The translations under genes and the position numbers were made by a program. Shown here one piece after another: positions 43,901 through 52,000 of a stretch of 54,620 nucleotides of DNA. The stretch lies in assembly GCA_027531565.1 (NCBI GenBank), contig JAPZSB010000013.1:1-54620 (forward strand), in the 5' to 3' direction. The stretch comes from Beijerinckiaceae bacterium. GTDB lineage: Bacteria; Pseudomonadota; Alphaproteobacteria; Rhizobiales; Beijerinckiaceae. The notes beneath the pieces are model-generated. The model made no database searches. It worked only from the letters and a program-made list of their open reading frames with translations, and was not told the DNA's origin. Numbering within the stretch: the first letter of the stretch is position 1; the number at the start of each line of letters is the position of its first letter.

Positions 43901-44733
43901 GCGCTCTTGGTGCCGCGATAGCGCGCTTCGGTGTAGAAATGCGCATCCGGCGTGCGCGTCTGCGGAACGTTCGAACCCCAGAGGATGATGAAGCCGGCAT
44001 TGTACCAGTCGGCGGATTCCGGCACGTCGGTCTGCTCGCCCCAGGTCTGCGGCGAGGCGGGCGGCAGGTCGCAGTACCAGTCGTAGAACGACATGCAGAC
44101 GCCGCCGATCAGGCTGAGATAGCGCGAACCTGCGGCATAGCTCACCATCGACATGGCGGGGATGGGCGAGAAGCCGAGAATGCGGTCCGGCCCATAGGTG
44201 CGGGCGGTGTAGGCATTGGCCGCCGCGATGATCTCGTTGACCTCGTCCCAGCTCGAGCGGACGAAGCCGCCATGGCCGCGCTTCTTCGTGTAGGAGGCAC
44301 GCTTTTCCGGATCCTCGACGATCGAGGTCCAGGCCGCGACGGGCGAAAGCGTCGCCCGGGCGCGCCGCCACAGGCGGATCAGGCGCGAGCGGATCAGCGG
44401 ATATTTCACCCGGTTGCCGGAATAGAGGTACCAGCTGTAGGACGCCCCGCGCGAGCAGCCGCGCGGCTCATGGTTCGGCAGGTCCGGCCGCGTGCGGGGA
44501 TAGTCGGTCTGCTGGGTTTCCCAGGTGACGATCCCGCCCTTCACATAGATCTTCCACGAGCAGGAACCGGTGCAGTTCGCGCCATGGGTGGACCTGACGA
44601 TCTTGTCGTGCTGCCAGCGCTTCCGGTAGCCGTCCTCCCAGCTGCGATCCTCGGCGGTGGTCACGCCATGGCCATTCGCGAAGGGTTCCGAGATCTTGTT
44701 GAAGAAGGTCAGGCGGTCGAGAAAATGGGACAT
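40996..44733 (-). CDS. narG: Respiratory nitrate reductase, alpha subunit
   Basis: Catalytic molybdenum subunit that reduces nitrate to nitrite, 1245 aa. The FS0 cluster ligands are H50, C54, C58 and C93 (HGANCTGSC, EPRGC). The molybdenum-ligating aspartate is D222 (YDWYCDLPPASPQTWGEQTD). No twin-arginine signal is present, so this is the cytoplasm-facing Nar type and not periplasmic Nap. It follows narK after 31 bp. Confidence 0.98.
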   Translation of the reverse strand: MSHFLDRLTFFNKISEPFANGHGVTTAEDRSWEDGYRKRWQHDKIVRSTHGANCTGSCSWKIYVKGGIVTWETQQTDYPRTRPDLPNHEPRGCSRGASYSWYLYSGNRVKYPLIRSRLIRLWRRARATLSPVAAWTSIVEDPEKRASYTKKRGHGGFVRSSWDEVNEIIAAANAYTARTYGPDRILGFSPIPAMSMVSYAAGSRYLSLIGGVCMSFYDWYCDLPPASPQTWGEQTDVPESADWYNAGFIILWGSNVPQTRTPDAHFYTEARYRGTKSAVICPDYSEASKFGDIWLPVKQGTDAALAMAMGHVILTEYHVKRQVPYFQDYVRKYTDMPMLVRLVKQDGRLVPERFLRASDFDKGLGEANNPEWKTLAYDEGSGQIVVPNGTIGFRWGEQGKWNLEEKASDGKETRLRLTLKGIEDETAQVAFPYFGNIENEHFTHSDHGSILERAIPVKRLKLAEGEALVASVHDLFVANYGVDQGFGGANVTGDYHADLPYTPAWAEKITGVSRDKIIQVAREFATNAEKTNGRSMVIIGAAMNHWYHADMNYRGVMNMLIMCGCVGQSGGGWAHYVGQEKLRPQAGWAPLAFALDWGRPPRQQNSTSAFYVHTNQWRYETMKAMDIVSPTAPAGPWDSAIIDYNVRAVRMGWLPAYPTLTQNPLEIAAKAKATGLEPKDYVAQGLKSGEVSFAWEDPDNPKNWPRNLFVWRSNLLGSSGKGHEYFLKHLLGTSNGVLGQDLGSAEAAGTKEVNWVRDAPEGKLDLLVTLDFRMSTTCVYSDIVLPTATWYEKNDLNTSDMHPFIHPLTSAVDPAWEARSDWEIYKGIAKAFSQVAPEVLGEETDVVLNPIKHDTAMEMAQAFDPKDWKRGECEPIPGKTMPVVVPVQRDYAHIYERFTALGPLMDSIGNGIKGMAWKTGHEVEHLKALNGVHAEGANKGLARIVSDIDATEVILMMAPETNGEVAVRAWEALSKTTGREHAHLALPKEDEKIRFRDVVAQPRKIISAPTWSGLESEKVCYNAGYTNVHELIPWRTLTGRQQLYQDHLWMRAFGEALCSYRPPIDLKTIHPVKGTKPNGEKEIVLNFITPHQKWGIHSTYTDNLLMLTLSRGGPIVWLSETDARKAGIVDNDWVEAYNSNGALVARAVVSQRMKEGTLFMYHAQEKIVNVPGSEMTGQRGGIHNSVTRAVLKPTHMIGGYAQFAYDFNYYGTIGTNRDEFVVIRKVKNVDWLERPHPDQVSTAAE

Positions 44734-44764
44734 GGTCTGTCGCCTCTCTGGCTGGCAATTCGGA

Positions 44765-47518
44765 TCAGGCGGGATTGGCGACAGGTGTCGCCGGGCGGGG
44801 CGCGCGGCCCCGTTCGATGTCGTGCAGCAGGCCGCCGCGCCGGGTGTAGAACCACCAGGTGATGGCGATGCAGGTGATGTAGAAGCCGAGGAAGGCGTAG
44901 AGCGCGCCGGTGGCAGACCCGGTCATGGCAATCGAGGTGCCGAAGCTCTTCGGGATGAAGAAGGCGCCATAGGCCGCCACTGCCGAGGTGAAGCCGATGA
45001 TCGCCGCGCTTTCCTTGTCGGATTGCTTGACGAGATCCTGGCCCTTCAGCTGGGGTTCGAGGCGCGCCACTTCCAGCCGCATGATCGCGGGGATCATCTG
45101 GAAGGTCGAGGCATTGCCGACGCCGGTCGCCGCGAACAGGAACAGGAAGCTCGCGAAGAAGACCGGGAAGGCGCTCGGGTTGCCCTTCATGCCGATCGCA
45201 TAGAGGATTCCGACCACGCCGAGACACATGGCCACGAAAACCCAGAAGGTGATGCGCCCGCCGCCGATCCTGTCGCAGGCCTTGCCGGAGAAGGCGCGGG
45301 AAACCGCACCGACCAGCGGGCCAAGGAAGGCATAGTGCAGGGCATTGACCTCCGGGAAGAGGATCTTCGAGAGCAGCGGAAATCCGGCCGAATACCCGAT
45401 GAAGGAGCCGAACGTGCCGGTATAGAGCCAGCACATCACCCAGTTATGGGTCCGGCGGAAGATGACCGCCTGGTCAGCGAAGCTGGCCTTCATCGAGGCG
45501 ATGTCATTCATTCCGAACCAGGCCGCGAAGGCCGAGGCGATGATGAAAGGCACGAAGACGAAGCCGGCATTCTGGAGCCAGAGCGTGGTTGTCACGCCGT
45601 TGAGTGTTGCCGTTTGCGGGTTGCCGCCAAGCGCGCCGAAGACGCCGGCGGTGATGGCGAGCGGCACCACGAACTGCACCACGCTGACCCCGAGATTGCC
45701 GAGGCCGGCATTGATGGCGAGCGCGTTGCCCTTCTCCGCCTTCGGGAAGAAGAAGGAGATATTGGCCATCGAGGAGGCGAAGTTGCCCCCGCCGAAGCCG
45801 CAGAGCAGCGCCAGGGCCAGGAAGATCCAGTACGGCGTTTCCGGGTTCTGGACCGCGAAACCCATGCCGAGCGCCGGGATCAGCAGCGACCAGGTGGCAA
45901 GGGTGGTCCAGAGCCGCCCGCCGAACATCGCCGGCATGAAGCTGTAGAAGATCCGGAGGGTCGCGCCGGAAAGCCCGGGCAGCGAGGCCAGCCAGAAGAG
46001 CTGCTCGTTGGTGAAGGCGAAGCCGACGCTGGGCAGCCGCGCCACGACGACGGACCAGACCATCCAGACCGCGAATGACAGCAGCAGGCAGGGCACGGAG
46101 ATCCACAGGTTCCGGCGGGCGATGGCTCTGCCCTGCCCCTGCCAGAACGTCGCGTCTTCGGGCCGCCAATCCTGGATCGCACCCTTTGCGGCGAGCGCAC
46201 CCTCCTGTTCCGGACCATGGATGGGTTGCATTTCCGGCAATTGCGGCAGCTTGTTCAGCGTGGCGCCCATCGCCTGCTTTTCCATCGACCGGATGGCGAA
46301 ATGCATCCAGAGCATGGCGATGGTGACAATGGCGAAGAGCAGCCAGAAGCAGCTCTGCCACACGCCGGTCAGGTCATTCAGCGCCCCGAAAGCGATCGGG
46401 AGTACGAAGCCGCCCAGCCCGCCGACGAGGCCGACCACGCCGCCCACGGCGCCCACCCGGTCCGGGTAATAGACCGGAATGTGCTTGTAGACCGCCGCCT
46501 TGCCGAGGCTCATGAAGAAGCCCAGCACGAAGGCCGTGGCGACAAAGCCGACGAGCCCCATCCGTGTGTTGAACTCCACCGGGCCGCGAATGCCTTCGAC
46601 GATGTAGCTCGTCGGCGGATAGGACAGGATGAAGGTGCAGATGATCGAGACCAGGAAGGTCCAGTACATGATCGTCCGGGCGCCGTACTTGTCCGAGAGA
46701 TGGCCGCCATAGGCGCGGAAGATCGAGGCGGGGATGGAATACATCGCGCCGATCATGCCGGCCGTGGCAATATCGAGCCCGTAGACGCCGATCAGGTAGC
46801 GCGGCAGCCACAGGGCGAGGGCGACAAAGGCGCCGAACACGAAGAAATAGTAGAGCGAGAACCGCCAGACCTGGATGTTGCGCAGCGGCTCCATCATGGC
46901 CGAGAGCGGTTCAGGCTTGGCACCGGTCGCACGACGGCGGGCGAGGTCAGGGTCATCCTTGGTGAAGAGGAAGAACAGGATGCCCATGATGCCGAGGGCA
47001 AGCGCCCAGACCATGGCCACACTCTTCCAGCCATAGGCGACCATGATGACCGGCGCTGCGAACTTGGTCACCGCCGCGCCGACATTGCCCGCGCCGAAGA
47101 TGCCGAGTGCCGTGCCCTGCTTCTCCTTCGGGTACCATTTGGCGACATAGGCGACGCCCACCGAGAAGGAGCCGCCGGCAATGCCGACGCCGAGCGCCGC
47201 GATCAGGAAGGTCGGGTAGTCATAGGCGAAGGTGAGCAGGAAGGTCATGACCGCAGCGGTCAGCATGGTCGCGGTGTAGACCATCCGGCCACCATATTGG
47301 TCAGCCCAGATGCCGAGGAGCAGCCGGATCAGCGATCCGGTAAGGATCGGCGTCCCGACCAGCAAGCCGAACTGGGTATCACTCAGCCCCAGATCCTTTT
47401 TGATCTGGATGCCGATGATCGCGAAAATCGTCCAGACCGCGAAACAGACCGTGAAGGCAATGGTCGAAAGCCAGAGTGCCCTGTTCTGGTCCGATGCGGT
47501 GACCGTGGCGACAGCCAT
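44765..47518 (-). CDS. narK: Fused NarK1-NarK2 nitrate/nitrite transporter
   Basis: The 917-aa protein is two major-facilitator transporters joined in one chain. Residues 1-420 form a NarK1-like unit (AGGSFSVGVAYVAKWYPKEKQGTALGIFGAGN). A linker of about 45 residues (420-465) follows, then a NarK2-like unit with its own nitrate signature (GGGNFASSMANISFFFPK, then EKGNALAINAGLGNLGVS). About 24 membrane helices are expected. In Paracoccus the same fusion provides nitrate/proton symport and nitrate/nitrite antiport. It is first gene of the nar run, with an FNR-type box 86 bp upstream. Confidence 0.95.
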   Translation of the reverse strand: MAVATVTASDQNRALWLSTIAFTVCFAVWTIFAIIGIQIKKDLGLSDTQFGLLVGTPILTGSLIRLLLGIWADQYGGRMVYTATMLTAAVMTFLLTFAYDYPTFLIAALGVGIAGGSFSVGVAYVAKWYPKEKQGTALGIFGAGNVGAAVTKFAAPVIMVAYGWKSVAMVWALALGIMGILFFLFTKDDPDLARRRATGAKPEPLSAMMEPLRNIQVWRFSLYYFFVFGAFVALALWLPRYLIGVYGLDIATAGMIGAMYSIPASIFRAYGGHLSDKYGARTIMYWTFLVSIICTFILSYPPTSYIVEGIRGPVEFNTRMGLVGFVATAFVLGFFMSLGKAAVYKHIPVYYPDRVGAVGGVVGLVGGLGGFVLPIAFGALNDLTGVWQSCFWLLFAIVTIAMLWMHFAIRSMEKQAMGATLNKLPQLPEMQPIHGPEQEGALAAKGAIQDWRPEDATFWQGQGRAIARRNLWISVPCLLLSFAVWMVWSVVVARLPSVGFAFTNEQLFWLASLPGLSGATLRIFYSFMPAMFGGRLWTTLATWSLLIPALGMGFAVQNPETPYWIFLALALLCGFGGGNFASSMANISFFFPKAEKGNALAINAGLGNLGVSVVQFVVPLAITAGVFGALGGNPQTATLNGVTTTLWLQNAGFVFVPFIIASAFAAWFGMNDIASMKASFADQAVIFRRTHNWVMCWLYTGTFGSFIGYSAGFPLLSKILFPEVNALHYAFLGPLVGAVSRAFSGKACDRIGGGRITFWVFVAMCLGVVGILYAIGMKGNPSAFPVFFASFLFLFAATGVGNASTFQMIPAIMRLEVARLEPQLKGQDLVKQSDKESAAIIGFTSAVAAYGAFFIPKSFGTSIAMTGSATGALYAFLGFYITCIAITWWFYTRRGGLLHDIERGRAPRPATPVANPA

Positions 47519-47596
47519 GCTCGCCCCCTCTTCATGGAAAACGCGCTCTCAGGTCGAACGCGGAAGCCATGCTTGGCAGGGGGGAGGATCCAGGCC

Positions 47597-47610
47597 TTGA
47601 TTTGAATCAA
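47597..47610. promoter_or_regulatory. FNR/NarR-type box upstream of narK
   Basis: Perfect TTGAT-TTGA-ATCAA. Its centre is 86 bp from the narK start codon. Class II activation (centre at -41.5) would place transcription start near 47562, leaving a 44-nt leader, which is sensible. Confidence 0.85.
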
Positions 47611-47711
47611 CCCAGAAAAGGCCAGAAAATCTTTCAAGAACAGATACTTAATTTATCAAGTCAGGACGCATTTTCAATCAAGACATAGCTTTTGTTCTGT
47701 CAAATCAGGAC

Positions 47712-47725
47712 TTGATCAATATCAA
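47712..47725. promoter_or_regulatory. Second FNR/NarR-type box, in the narR leader
   Basis: Perfect TTGAT-CAAT-ATCAA centred 53 bp before the narR start. If it acted at -41.5 for narR, the start would fall on the ribosome-binding site, so autorepression or an upstream role for narK is more likely than activation of narR. Confidence 0.75.
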
Positions 47726-47771
47726 GGACGTGATTGCGCATTTGACGAAAGGTGCAGAAGGAGGTGCCGTC

Positions 47772-48470
47772 ATGCGCGATGAAGACTTGCAGGAAATGCG
47801 GCAATTGCCGCTCTTCGAGGGCGTCGGGGCAGCCTATGTCGACTCGCTCCTCCGCAGTGCCTTTGTCCAGCGGTTCCCGGCCCATGTGGAACTGGTCCAT
47901 GAGGGAGATCCGGCAGATTTCCTCTACGTCATCGTGCAGGGGCAGGTGGAGATCTATGCCAGCTACCGGGATCGCGAGACCACGATCTCCGTCCTCGGGC
48001 CGGGCAACAGCTTCATCATCGCGGCGGTCCTGCTGGACCGGGTCTACCTGAAATCCGCGCGCGGCCTCACGCCCACCCGCATCCTGATGCTGCCGGCGGA
48101 AGCCGTCCGCGAAGGCTTTGCCGAGGACGCGCATTTCGCACGCGCCCTCGCGGTGGATATGGCGCTGGCCTATCGCGGTGTCGTCAAGGAATTGAAGAAC
48201 CAGAAACTGCGCTCCAGCCTGGAGCGGTTGGCCAACTGGCTGATCGCCGAGGATGAGAAGGGCGGCAGCACCGGAAAGCTGGACATTCCCTATGACAAGA
48301 AAGTCCTGGCCTCCCGCCTCGGCATGGCGCCGGAGGTCCTGTCGCGCTCGATCGCTGCGCTGATCCCCTACAAGGTCGATATCCGCGGGCGGCATGTCCA
48401 GCTCAATGACCGCGAGGCGCTGTTGTCCCTGGCCCGGCCCGTCCCCACAATCGATGATCCCGCGTGTTAG
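47772..48470 (+). CDS. narR: Crp/Fnr-family regulator NarR
   Basis: Activator of the nar operon in response to nitrate/nitrite in Paracoccus-type bacteria. The 232-aa protein starts at ATG 47772, where AAGGAGGT lies six bases upstream. The N-terminal cyclic-nucleotide-like barrel lacks the FNR cysteine cluster, so it does not sense oxygen through an Fe-S centre. The C-terminal helix-turn-helix (KKVLASRLGMAPEVLSRSIAAL) has the E-x-x-S-R pattern that reads TTGAT half-sites. It is divergent from narK, as in Paracoccus. A frame open from 47712 lies over the second FNR box. Confidence 0.87.
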   Translation: MRDEDLQEMRQLPLFEGVGAAYVDSLLRSAFVQRFPAHVELVHEGDPADFLYVIVQGQVEIYASYRDRETTISVLGPGNSFIIAAVLLDRVYLKSARGLTPTRILMLPAEAVREGFAEDAHFARALAVDMALAYRGVVKELKNQKLRSSLERLANWLIAEDEKGGSTGKLDIPYDKKVLASRLGMAPEVLSRSIAALIPYKVDIRGRHVQLNDREALLSLARPVPTIDDPAC

Positions 48471-48789
48471 GCCAGATCCGATGCGTATCTTGCCCGTGCA
48501 TCCCACATGATGGAATTTGCGCCGGCCGCCCTCGCCTTCGGCGTCTCGCCCTGGCCGGTCTAGCACCAGCATGGGTCAGGAAGCGCACTCCGTCGGGCGC
48601 CCGGCGATTGGCGAGTCCCTGGAACTGGAGCGTCATGAGTGCCGCTTCCGGGTTGGCTCCCCAGGACATCGAGGGAGCCTTCAAAGCCGAACAAGGGTGC
48701 CAAGCCGAGGCAAGAACCGCCCGCTCAAGACCAGTGCCAGATCCCTTGCTGACAGGCGATGCGGAGAAAGACCTGCCTCTTGACCTTGT
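48471..48789. other. Gap between narR and the chemoreceptor gene, no gene seen
   Basis: About 320 bp with several short overlapping frames on both strands and none recognisable. No convincing terminator for either converging gene was seen. The sequence is high-GC and could be decayed gene material. Confidence 0.4.
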
Positions 48790-51033
48790 TCAGGCCGCGA
48801 GCGATTTCAGGAAGCGGCTCACTTCCTGGCGCAAGCGGGCAATGTCCGCGTTCAGCAGGTCAGCCTGGGTCAGCATGATCCCGGTTGCTTCCTCTGTCTT
48901 GGCCGTCGCTGTCGAAACCTCGGTCATGCTGGCCGCCACTTCGTTCGTGCTGGCAGCAGTCTGCTGAGCGCTCAGCGCGATCTCGTCGGTCGCCGAGCGT
49001 TGCTGCTCGACAGCCTCGGAGATGCTGCTCGCGGTGCCGCCAATAGCCTTGATGGTCGATGCGACCGATTCAAGGGCGCCAGCCGCTTCACCCGTCTTTT
49101 GCTGGATCGACGCGATCTGCGCGACCACCTGGTCGGCGGCGCGCGCGGTCTGGCTGGCCAGGGCCTTCACCTCCGAAGCGACGACGGCAAAGCCACGCCC
49201 GGCTTCACCTGCGCGGGCCGCCTCGATGGTGGCATTGAGAGCCAGGAGATTGGTCTGGCTCGCAATGGTACCGATCACCTGCACGATCGCCCCGATATTC
49301 TCGGAAGCGGCGGACAATTCGCGAACCACGCCGACAAGACGCTGCGAGTCGCTGGTTGCCCGACCGGCGATGGCGGATGATGCATCGACCTGCTGGCGAA
49401 TGTCGCCGATGGACATGCGCAACTGCTCGGCAGCCGACGCCACTGTGGTGACAGAGGCCGAGCTTTCTTCCGATGCCCTTGCGACAGCTTCGGCCTGCAT
49501 CTGTGTCGCGCTGGCACTCGCGCGAACATCGGCCACGCGGGCGCTGAGGGCGACGGACGATTTTTCGACTGAATCGGCAAGGGAAAGAACAGCCGATTCG
49601 AAGTTCTGGGCCAGTTCCTGCCGATCCGTCATATTCTCGAACGCCACCATCACCCCGGTCTTTTCGCCTTGCTTCGAGCGGATGGTCGCCAGCGTGAGCT
49701 GGAAGGTCAGATGACCGAAGCGGGCGCGATGCCTCGTGCCGGCATCGGGCAATGTCTCCAGGCGACCGGCTGTCAGGCCGACACCTTCAAAGAAGATATC
49801 CGCCTTCGTGCCCTCCAGTCGATCAGGCGCGACGGGCAGCCGGTCAGCGACGTGATCGAGCAAACCGACCAAAGCCGGGTTCACATAATCGATCACCCAG
49901 CCTTTGCCGCGATGGATGGTCATCAGCCCCGTGGGCATGCCGGCAACGGTCTGATGCAGCCGGACCGCATTCTCGACCTCGATGGTGAGCAGTCCGAACG
50001 ATCGGGCAATGTCGCCCACCTCGTCACCGCGCCCGGCCAGAGACGCAAGCGTGGCATCCTCGCCAGCCGTCAGGCGGTCCATGGCACCGGCAGTCTGCAC
50101 CAGCGGCCGTGCAAACCAGGTCCCCATCAGGAAGCCGATGAGAATGACGCATGGCAGAGCCATCAGCCCGTAGAGAACCATGGATCGCCGGAACGCTTCC
50201 ATCCGGGCCGCAAACGGGGCGCCATCGACAAAGACGGCCAGCATCAGCCCTTCCCCGAGATCGCTCGGCAGATGGTGCAGGTGAGCCAGATAGGATCTGC
50301 CCTCTGTCATGGCCTCGACGAGATCCGTGCCGCCAGCCAGAGCGCGGGCATAATCCGCCTCGCCGATGACAGGGACATTGCCGTCCGGGAACGTGGAAGC
50401 CGTGGCCTTGCGCTTGTAGTACAAGGCAACCTCGGCGCCTGTACGGGCCTTGATTTCGGCCACAACCGCCCGGGTCGGGCGCGAACCCACCCTGAGGGTG
50501 CCGATGACACCCGATCCGGCCTTGACAGGCGCGACAGAACCAATCGTGGCATCGCCCGATGTGGGCGAGACGACCAGACCCGACGTCAGCTTCCCTTCGG
50601 TGGCTGCCTGGATATCCTTGAGCTTGCCCTTGTCGTCGCCCTTCACGCTTGGGTTGTGGCCTCGGCCGATGACAATTCCGATCGCGTTGGTGACCTCGAA
50701 GGTCGAAACGGTCGGATCCAGCCGCTTCAGTTCATCGAATTCCGTGATGATCGCGTTGAGCCGCTCGTTGTCCTCGCCCTTCTGCATCAGGGCCGCGAAA
50801 TCGCGTTTCCGGGAGACGAGATCGGCATAGATCGCGGCCCGGGTCTGGATGGCCTCCATGGCCCTGCCCGCCTCGCGTGCAGCGGCCCGTGCTTCGGCAG
50901 CATGCTCGGATTGTGCGGCATTCTCGACCACGGCGGCGGAAATCAGTGTGGCAACCGCAAAGCCGACAGCGAAAACGAAGGCAGCAGCGGCCGCATACTT
51001 GATTTTCAGGCTCCGGATTCGAAACTTTCGCAT
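48790..51033 (-). CDS. Methyl-accepting chemotaxis protein with periplasmic sensor and PAS domain
   Basis: Transmembrane chemoreceptor, 747 aa from ATG 51033. The first membrane helix is at about 13-35. A roughly 245-residue periplasmic region of the single-cache type ([33 protein letters not shown]) ends at a second helix ([21 protein letters not shown]). HAMP, a PAS-like segment ([24 protein letters not shown]) and the signalling coiled coil with tip [20 protein letters not shown] follow. There is no C-terminal NWETF-type tether. In this island it may steer cells to nitrate or other electron acceptors, but the ligand is unknown. Confidence 0.9.
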   Translation of the reverse strand: MRKFRIRSLKIKYAAAAAFVFAVGFAVATLISAAVVENAAQSEHAAEARAAAREAGRAMEAIQTRAAIYADLVSRKRDFAALMQKGEDNERLNAIITEFDELKRLDPTVSTFEVTNAIGIVIGRGHNPSVKGDDKGKLKDIQAATEGKLTSGLVVSPTSGDATIGSVAPVKAGSGVIGTLRVGSRPTRAVVAEIKARTGAEVALYYKRKATASTFPDGNVPVIGEADYARALAGGTDLVEAMTEGRSYLAHLHHLPSDLGEGLMLAVFVDGAPFAARMEAFRRSMVLYGLMALPCVILIGFLMGTWFARPLVQTAGAMDRLTAGEDATLASLAGRGDEVGDIARSFGLLTIEVENAVRLHQTVAGMPTGLMTIHRGKGWVIDYVNPALVGLLDHVADRLPVAPDRLEGTKADIFFEGVGLTAGRLETLPDAGTRHRARFGHLTFQLTLATIRSKQGEKTGVMVAFENMTDRQELAQNFESAVLSLADSVEKSSVALSARVADVRASASATQMQAEAVARASEESSASVTTVASAAEQLRMSIGDIRQQVDASSAIAGRATSDSQRLVGVVRELSAASENIGAIVQVIGTIASQTNLLALNATIEAARAGEAGRGFAVVASEVKALASQTARAADQVVAQIASIQQKTGEAAGALESVASTIKAIGGTASSISEAVEQQRSATDEIALSAQQTAASTNEVAASMTEVSTATAKTEEATGIMLTQADLLNADIARLRQEVSRFLKSLAA

Positions 51034-51369
51034 GCTCTGCCCCCCAAGGTTCGCGCAGCCCCCCAGCTGACAGCTCAATCAGAGCTAGAATGTTGACTCT
51101 AATAACTGATTAAAAAAGAGGCAGCTCGTATACAAAATTCAGAATATGGCCTTGGCTCCGAAAGGCATGGCATTGGGCGTTGTGAACCACGTGTGTTTGA
51201 GACGAAAAGGCTCGGTTGAATTCGACATCCGCTTGGCTGTGGAACGGCTCCTTCCCCCGGCAGCGGAGATGGGGGCGTTCTGGCTTGTGCCGATGCCGGG
51301 TCGGCCCGGATTCCTCTCGCAGCAGAGCGCCGGATTTGACCCGGACGCCGGGCTCTGGACGCCCATCCT
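51034..51369. other. Region between chemoreceptor and integrase remnant, no clear gene
   Basis: An AT-richer stretch (about 51085-51150) upstream of the chemoreceptor gene, likely its promoter, followed by 220 bp in which 75-codon frames stay open on both strands. Neither product is recognisable; decayed mobile-element sequence next to the integrase remnant is plausible. Confidence 0.4.
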
Positions 51370-51720
51370 CTAACCCGCTCTCCGTGCGAGGTCCGCCAAC
51401 ATGCTCGCGGCCTTTTCGGGGTCGCTCTGGATCAGCCTCGGCGCCAGCTTTTCAAGGTCGGCCGTACTGAGGGTCTGGCTGTCGCGCCCGATCCCGGCAA
51501 TCCGTTCGGCCCTGCGCGCCTCATCGGGCTCTGCATAGGATTCGAAGGTCGTTTCGATGCGCTCATGACCGAGATTCATGCTGAAGGCGATGATCTCCTC
51601 CGCAACGGGCCGCAGCGACAGGACATGCCGCGCCAGCATGTGGCGGATGACATGCGGCACATGGGCATGGAAGCCAGCCGCGGTGAACGCGTTGCGAACA
51701 ATGTCGCGGACCTGGGAAGA
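51370..51720 (-). pseudogene. Tyrosine integrase, C-terminal remnant
   Basis: Only about the last 117 residues of a phage-type integrase remain. Readable homology begins at VRDIVRNAFTAAGFHAHMPHVIRHML (51711 downward) and continues to LGHERIETTFESYAEPDEA. The HVIRH box (H-x-x-R), the LGH histidine and the catalytic tyrosine in FESYA are kept. The N-terminal DNA-binding part and the first catalytic arginine are lost; upstream codons run into a tRNA-like fragment and then a stop. It lies about 120 bp from the tRNA-Trp 3' end, where the island's own integrase is expected. Confidence 0.8.
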
Positions 51721-51731
51721 CCCGCACCATC

Positions 51732-51752
51732 GGGGGAAGGATTCGAACCCGG
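51732..51752 (-). repeat. T-arm-like tRNA fragment at the broken end of the integrase
   Basis: On the minus strand GGGTTCGAATCC followed by TTCCCCC resembles the T-arm and acceptor strand of a tRNA, and its first 12 bases equal those of the nearby tRNA-Trp T-arm. It is not a full tRNA. It may be a second attachment-site scar. Confidence 0.45.
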
Positions 51753-51760
51753 ATCTTTTG

Positions 51761-51796
51761 CTGATCGCCTCTGGCCGAAGGCCAACCGGCGATCAG
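51761..51796. repeat. Two-step hairpin downstream of tRNA-Trp
   Basis: Outer arms CTGATCGCC / GGCGATCAG (9 bp) enclose TGGCC-GAA-GGCCA. The right arm belongs to the direct repeat, so the left island copy keeps only that arm. It could be part of the tRNA-Trp terminator or a recombinase arm site. Confidence 0.5.
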
Positions 51797-51836
51797 GGTT
51801 TCAATCGTGGGTTCGACACGACGTCCGGAAAAAGGA

Positions 51837-51850
<14 letters not shown>
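51780..51850. repeat. Right attachment-type direct repeat (attR-like) overlapping tRNA-Trp
   Basis: Partner of the repeat at 30834-30903, with two identical blocks of 19 and 22 bases 20,947 bp apart. The last part overlaps the 3' 14 nt of tRNA-Trp. The minus strand just beyond the tRNA has a T5 tract (TCCTTTTTCC), kept in both copies. Confidence 0.85.
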
Positions 51851-51913
<63 letters not shown>

Positions 51914-51937
51914 ATCGGGCGAACCCGAGAGACAGCG

Positions 51938-51966
51938 CGGATAGCATGGGCCATCGGGCTGTGCAA
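51938..51966 (-). promoter_or_regulatory. tRNA-Trp promoter
   Basis: Minus strand TTGCAC (51966-51961), 17-base spacer, TATCCG (51943-51938). Predicted start near 51931, about 18 nt before the mature tRNA 5' end. Confidence 0.65.
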
Positions 51967-52000
51967 TCCCTCTCCGGCGAGGAAGTGCCGCGCCGCCGGC

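Noticed and set aside
38704-51033. Nitrite, NO or N2O reductase genes (nir, nor, nos) that would make this a full denitrification island
   Set aside because: None of the genes in the island matches those families; only the nitrate-to-nitrite step is encoded.
51732-51752. A second tRNA gene
   Set aside because: Only a T-arm-like piece is present; no anticodon arm or acceptor partner can be found.
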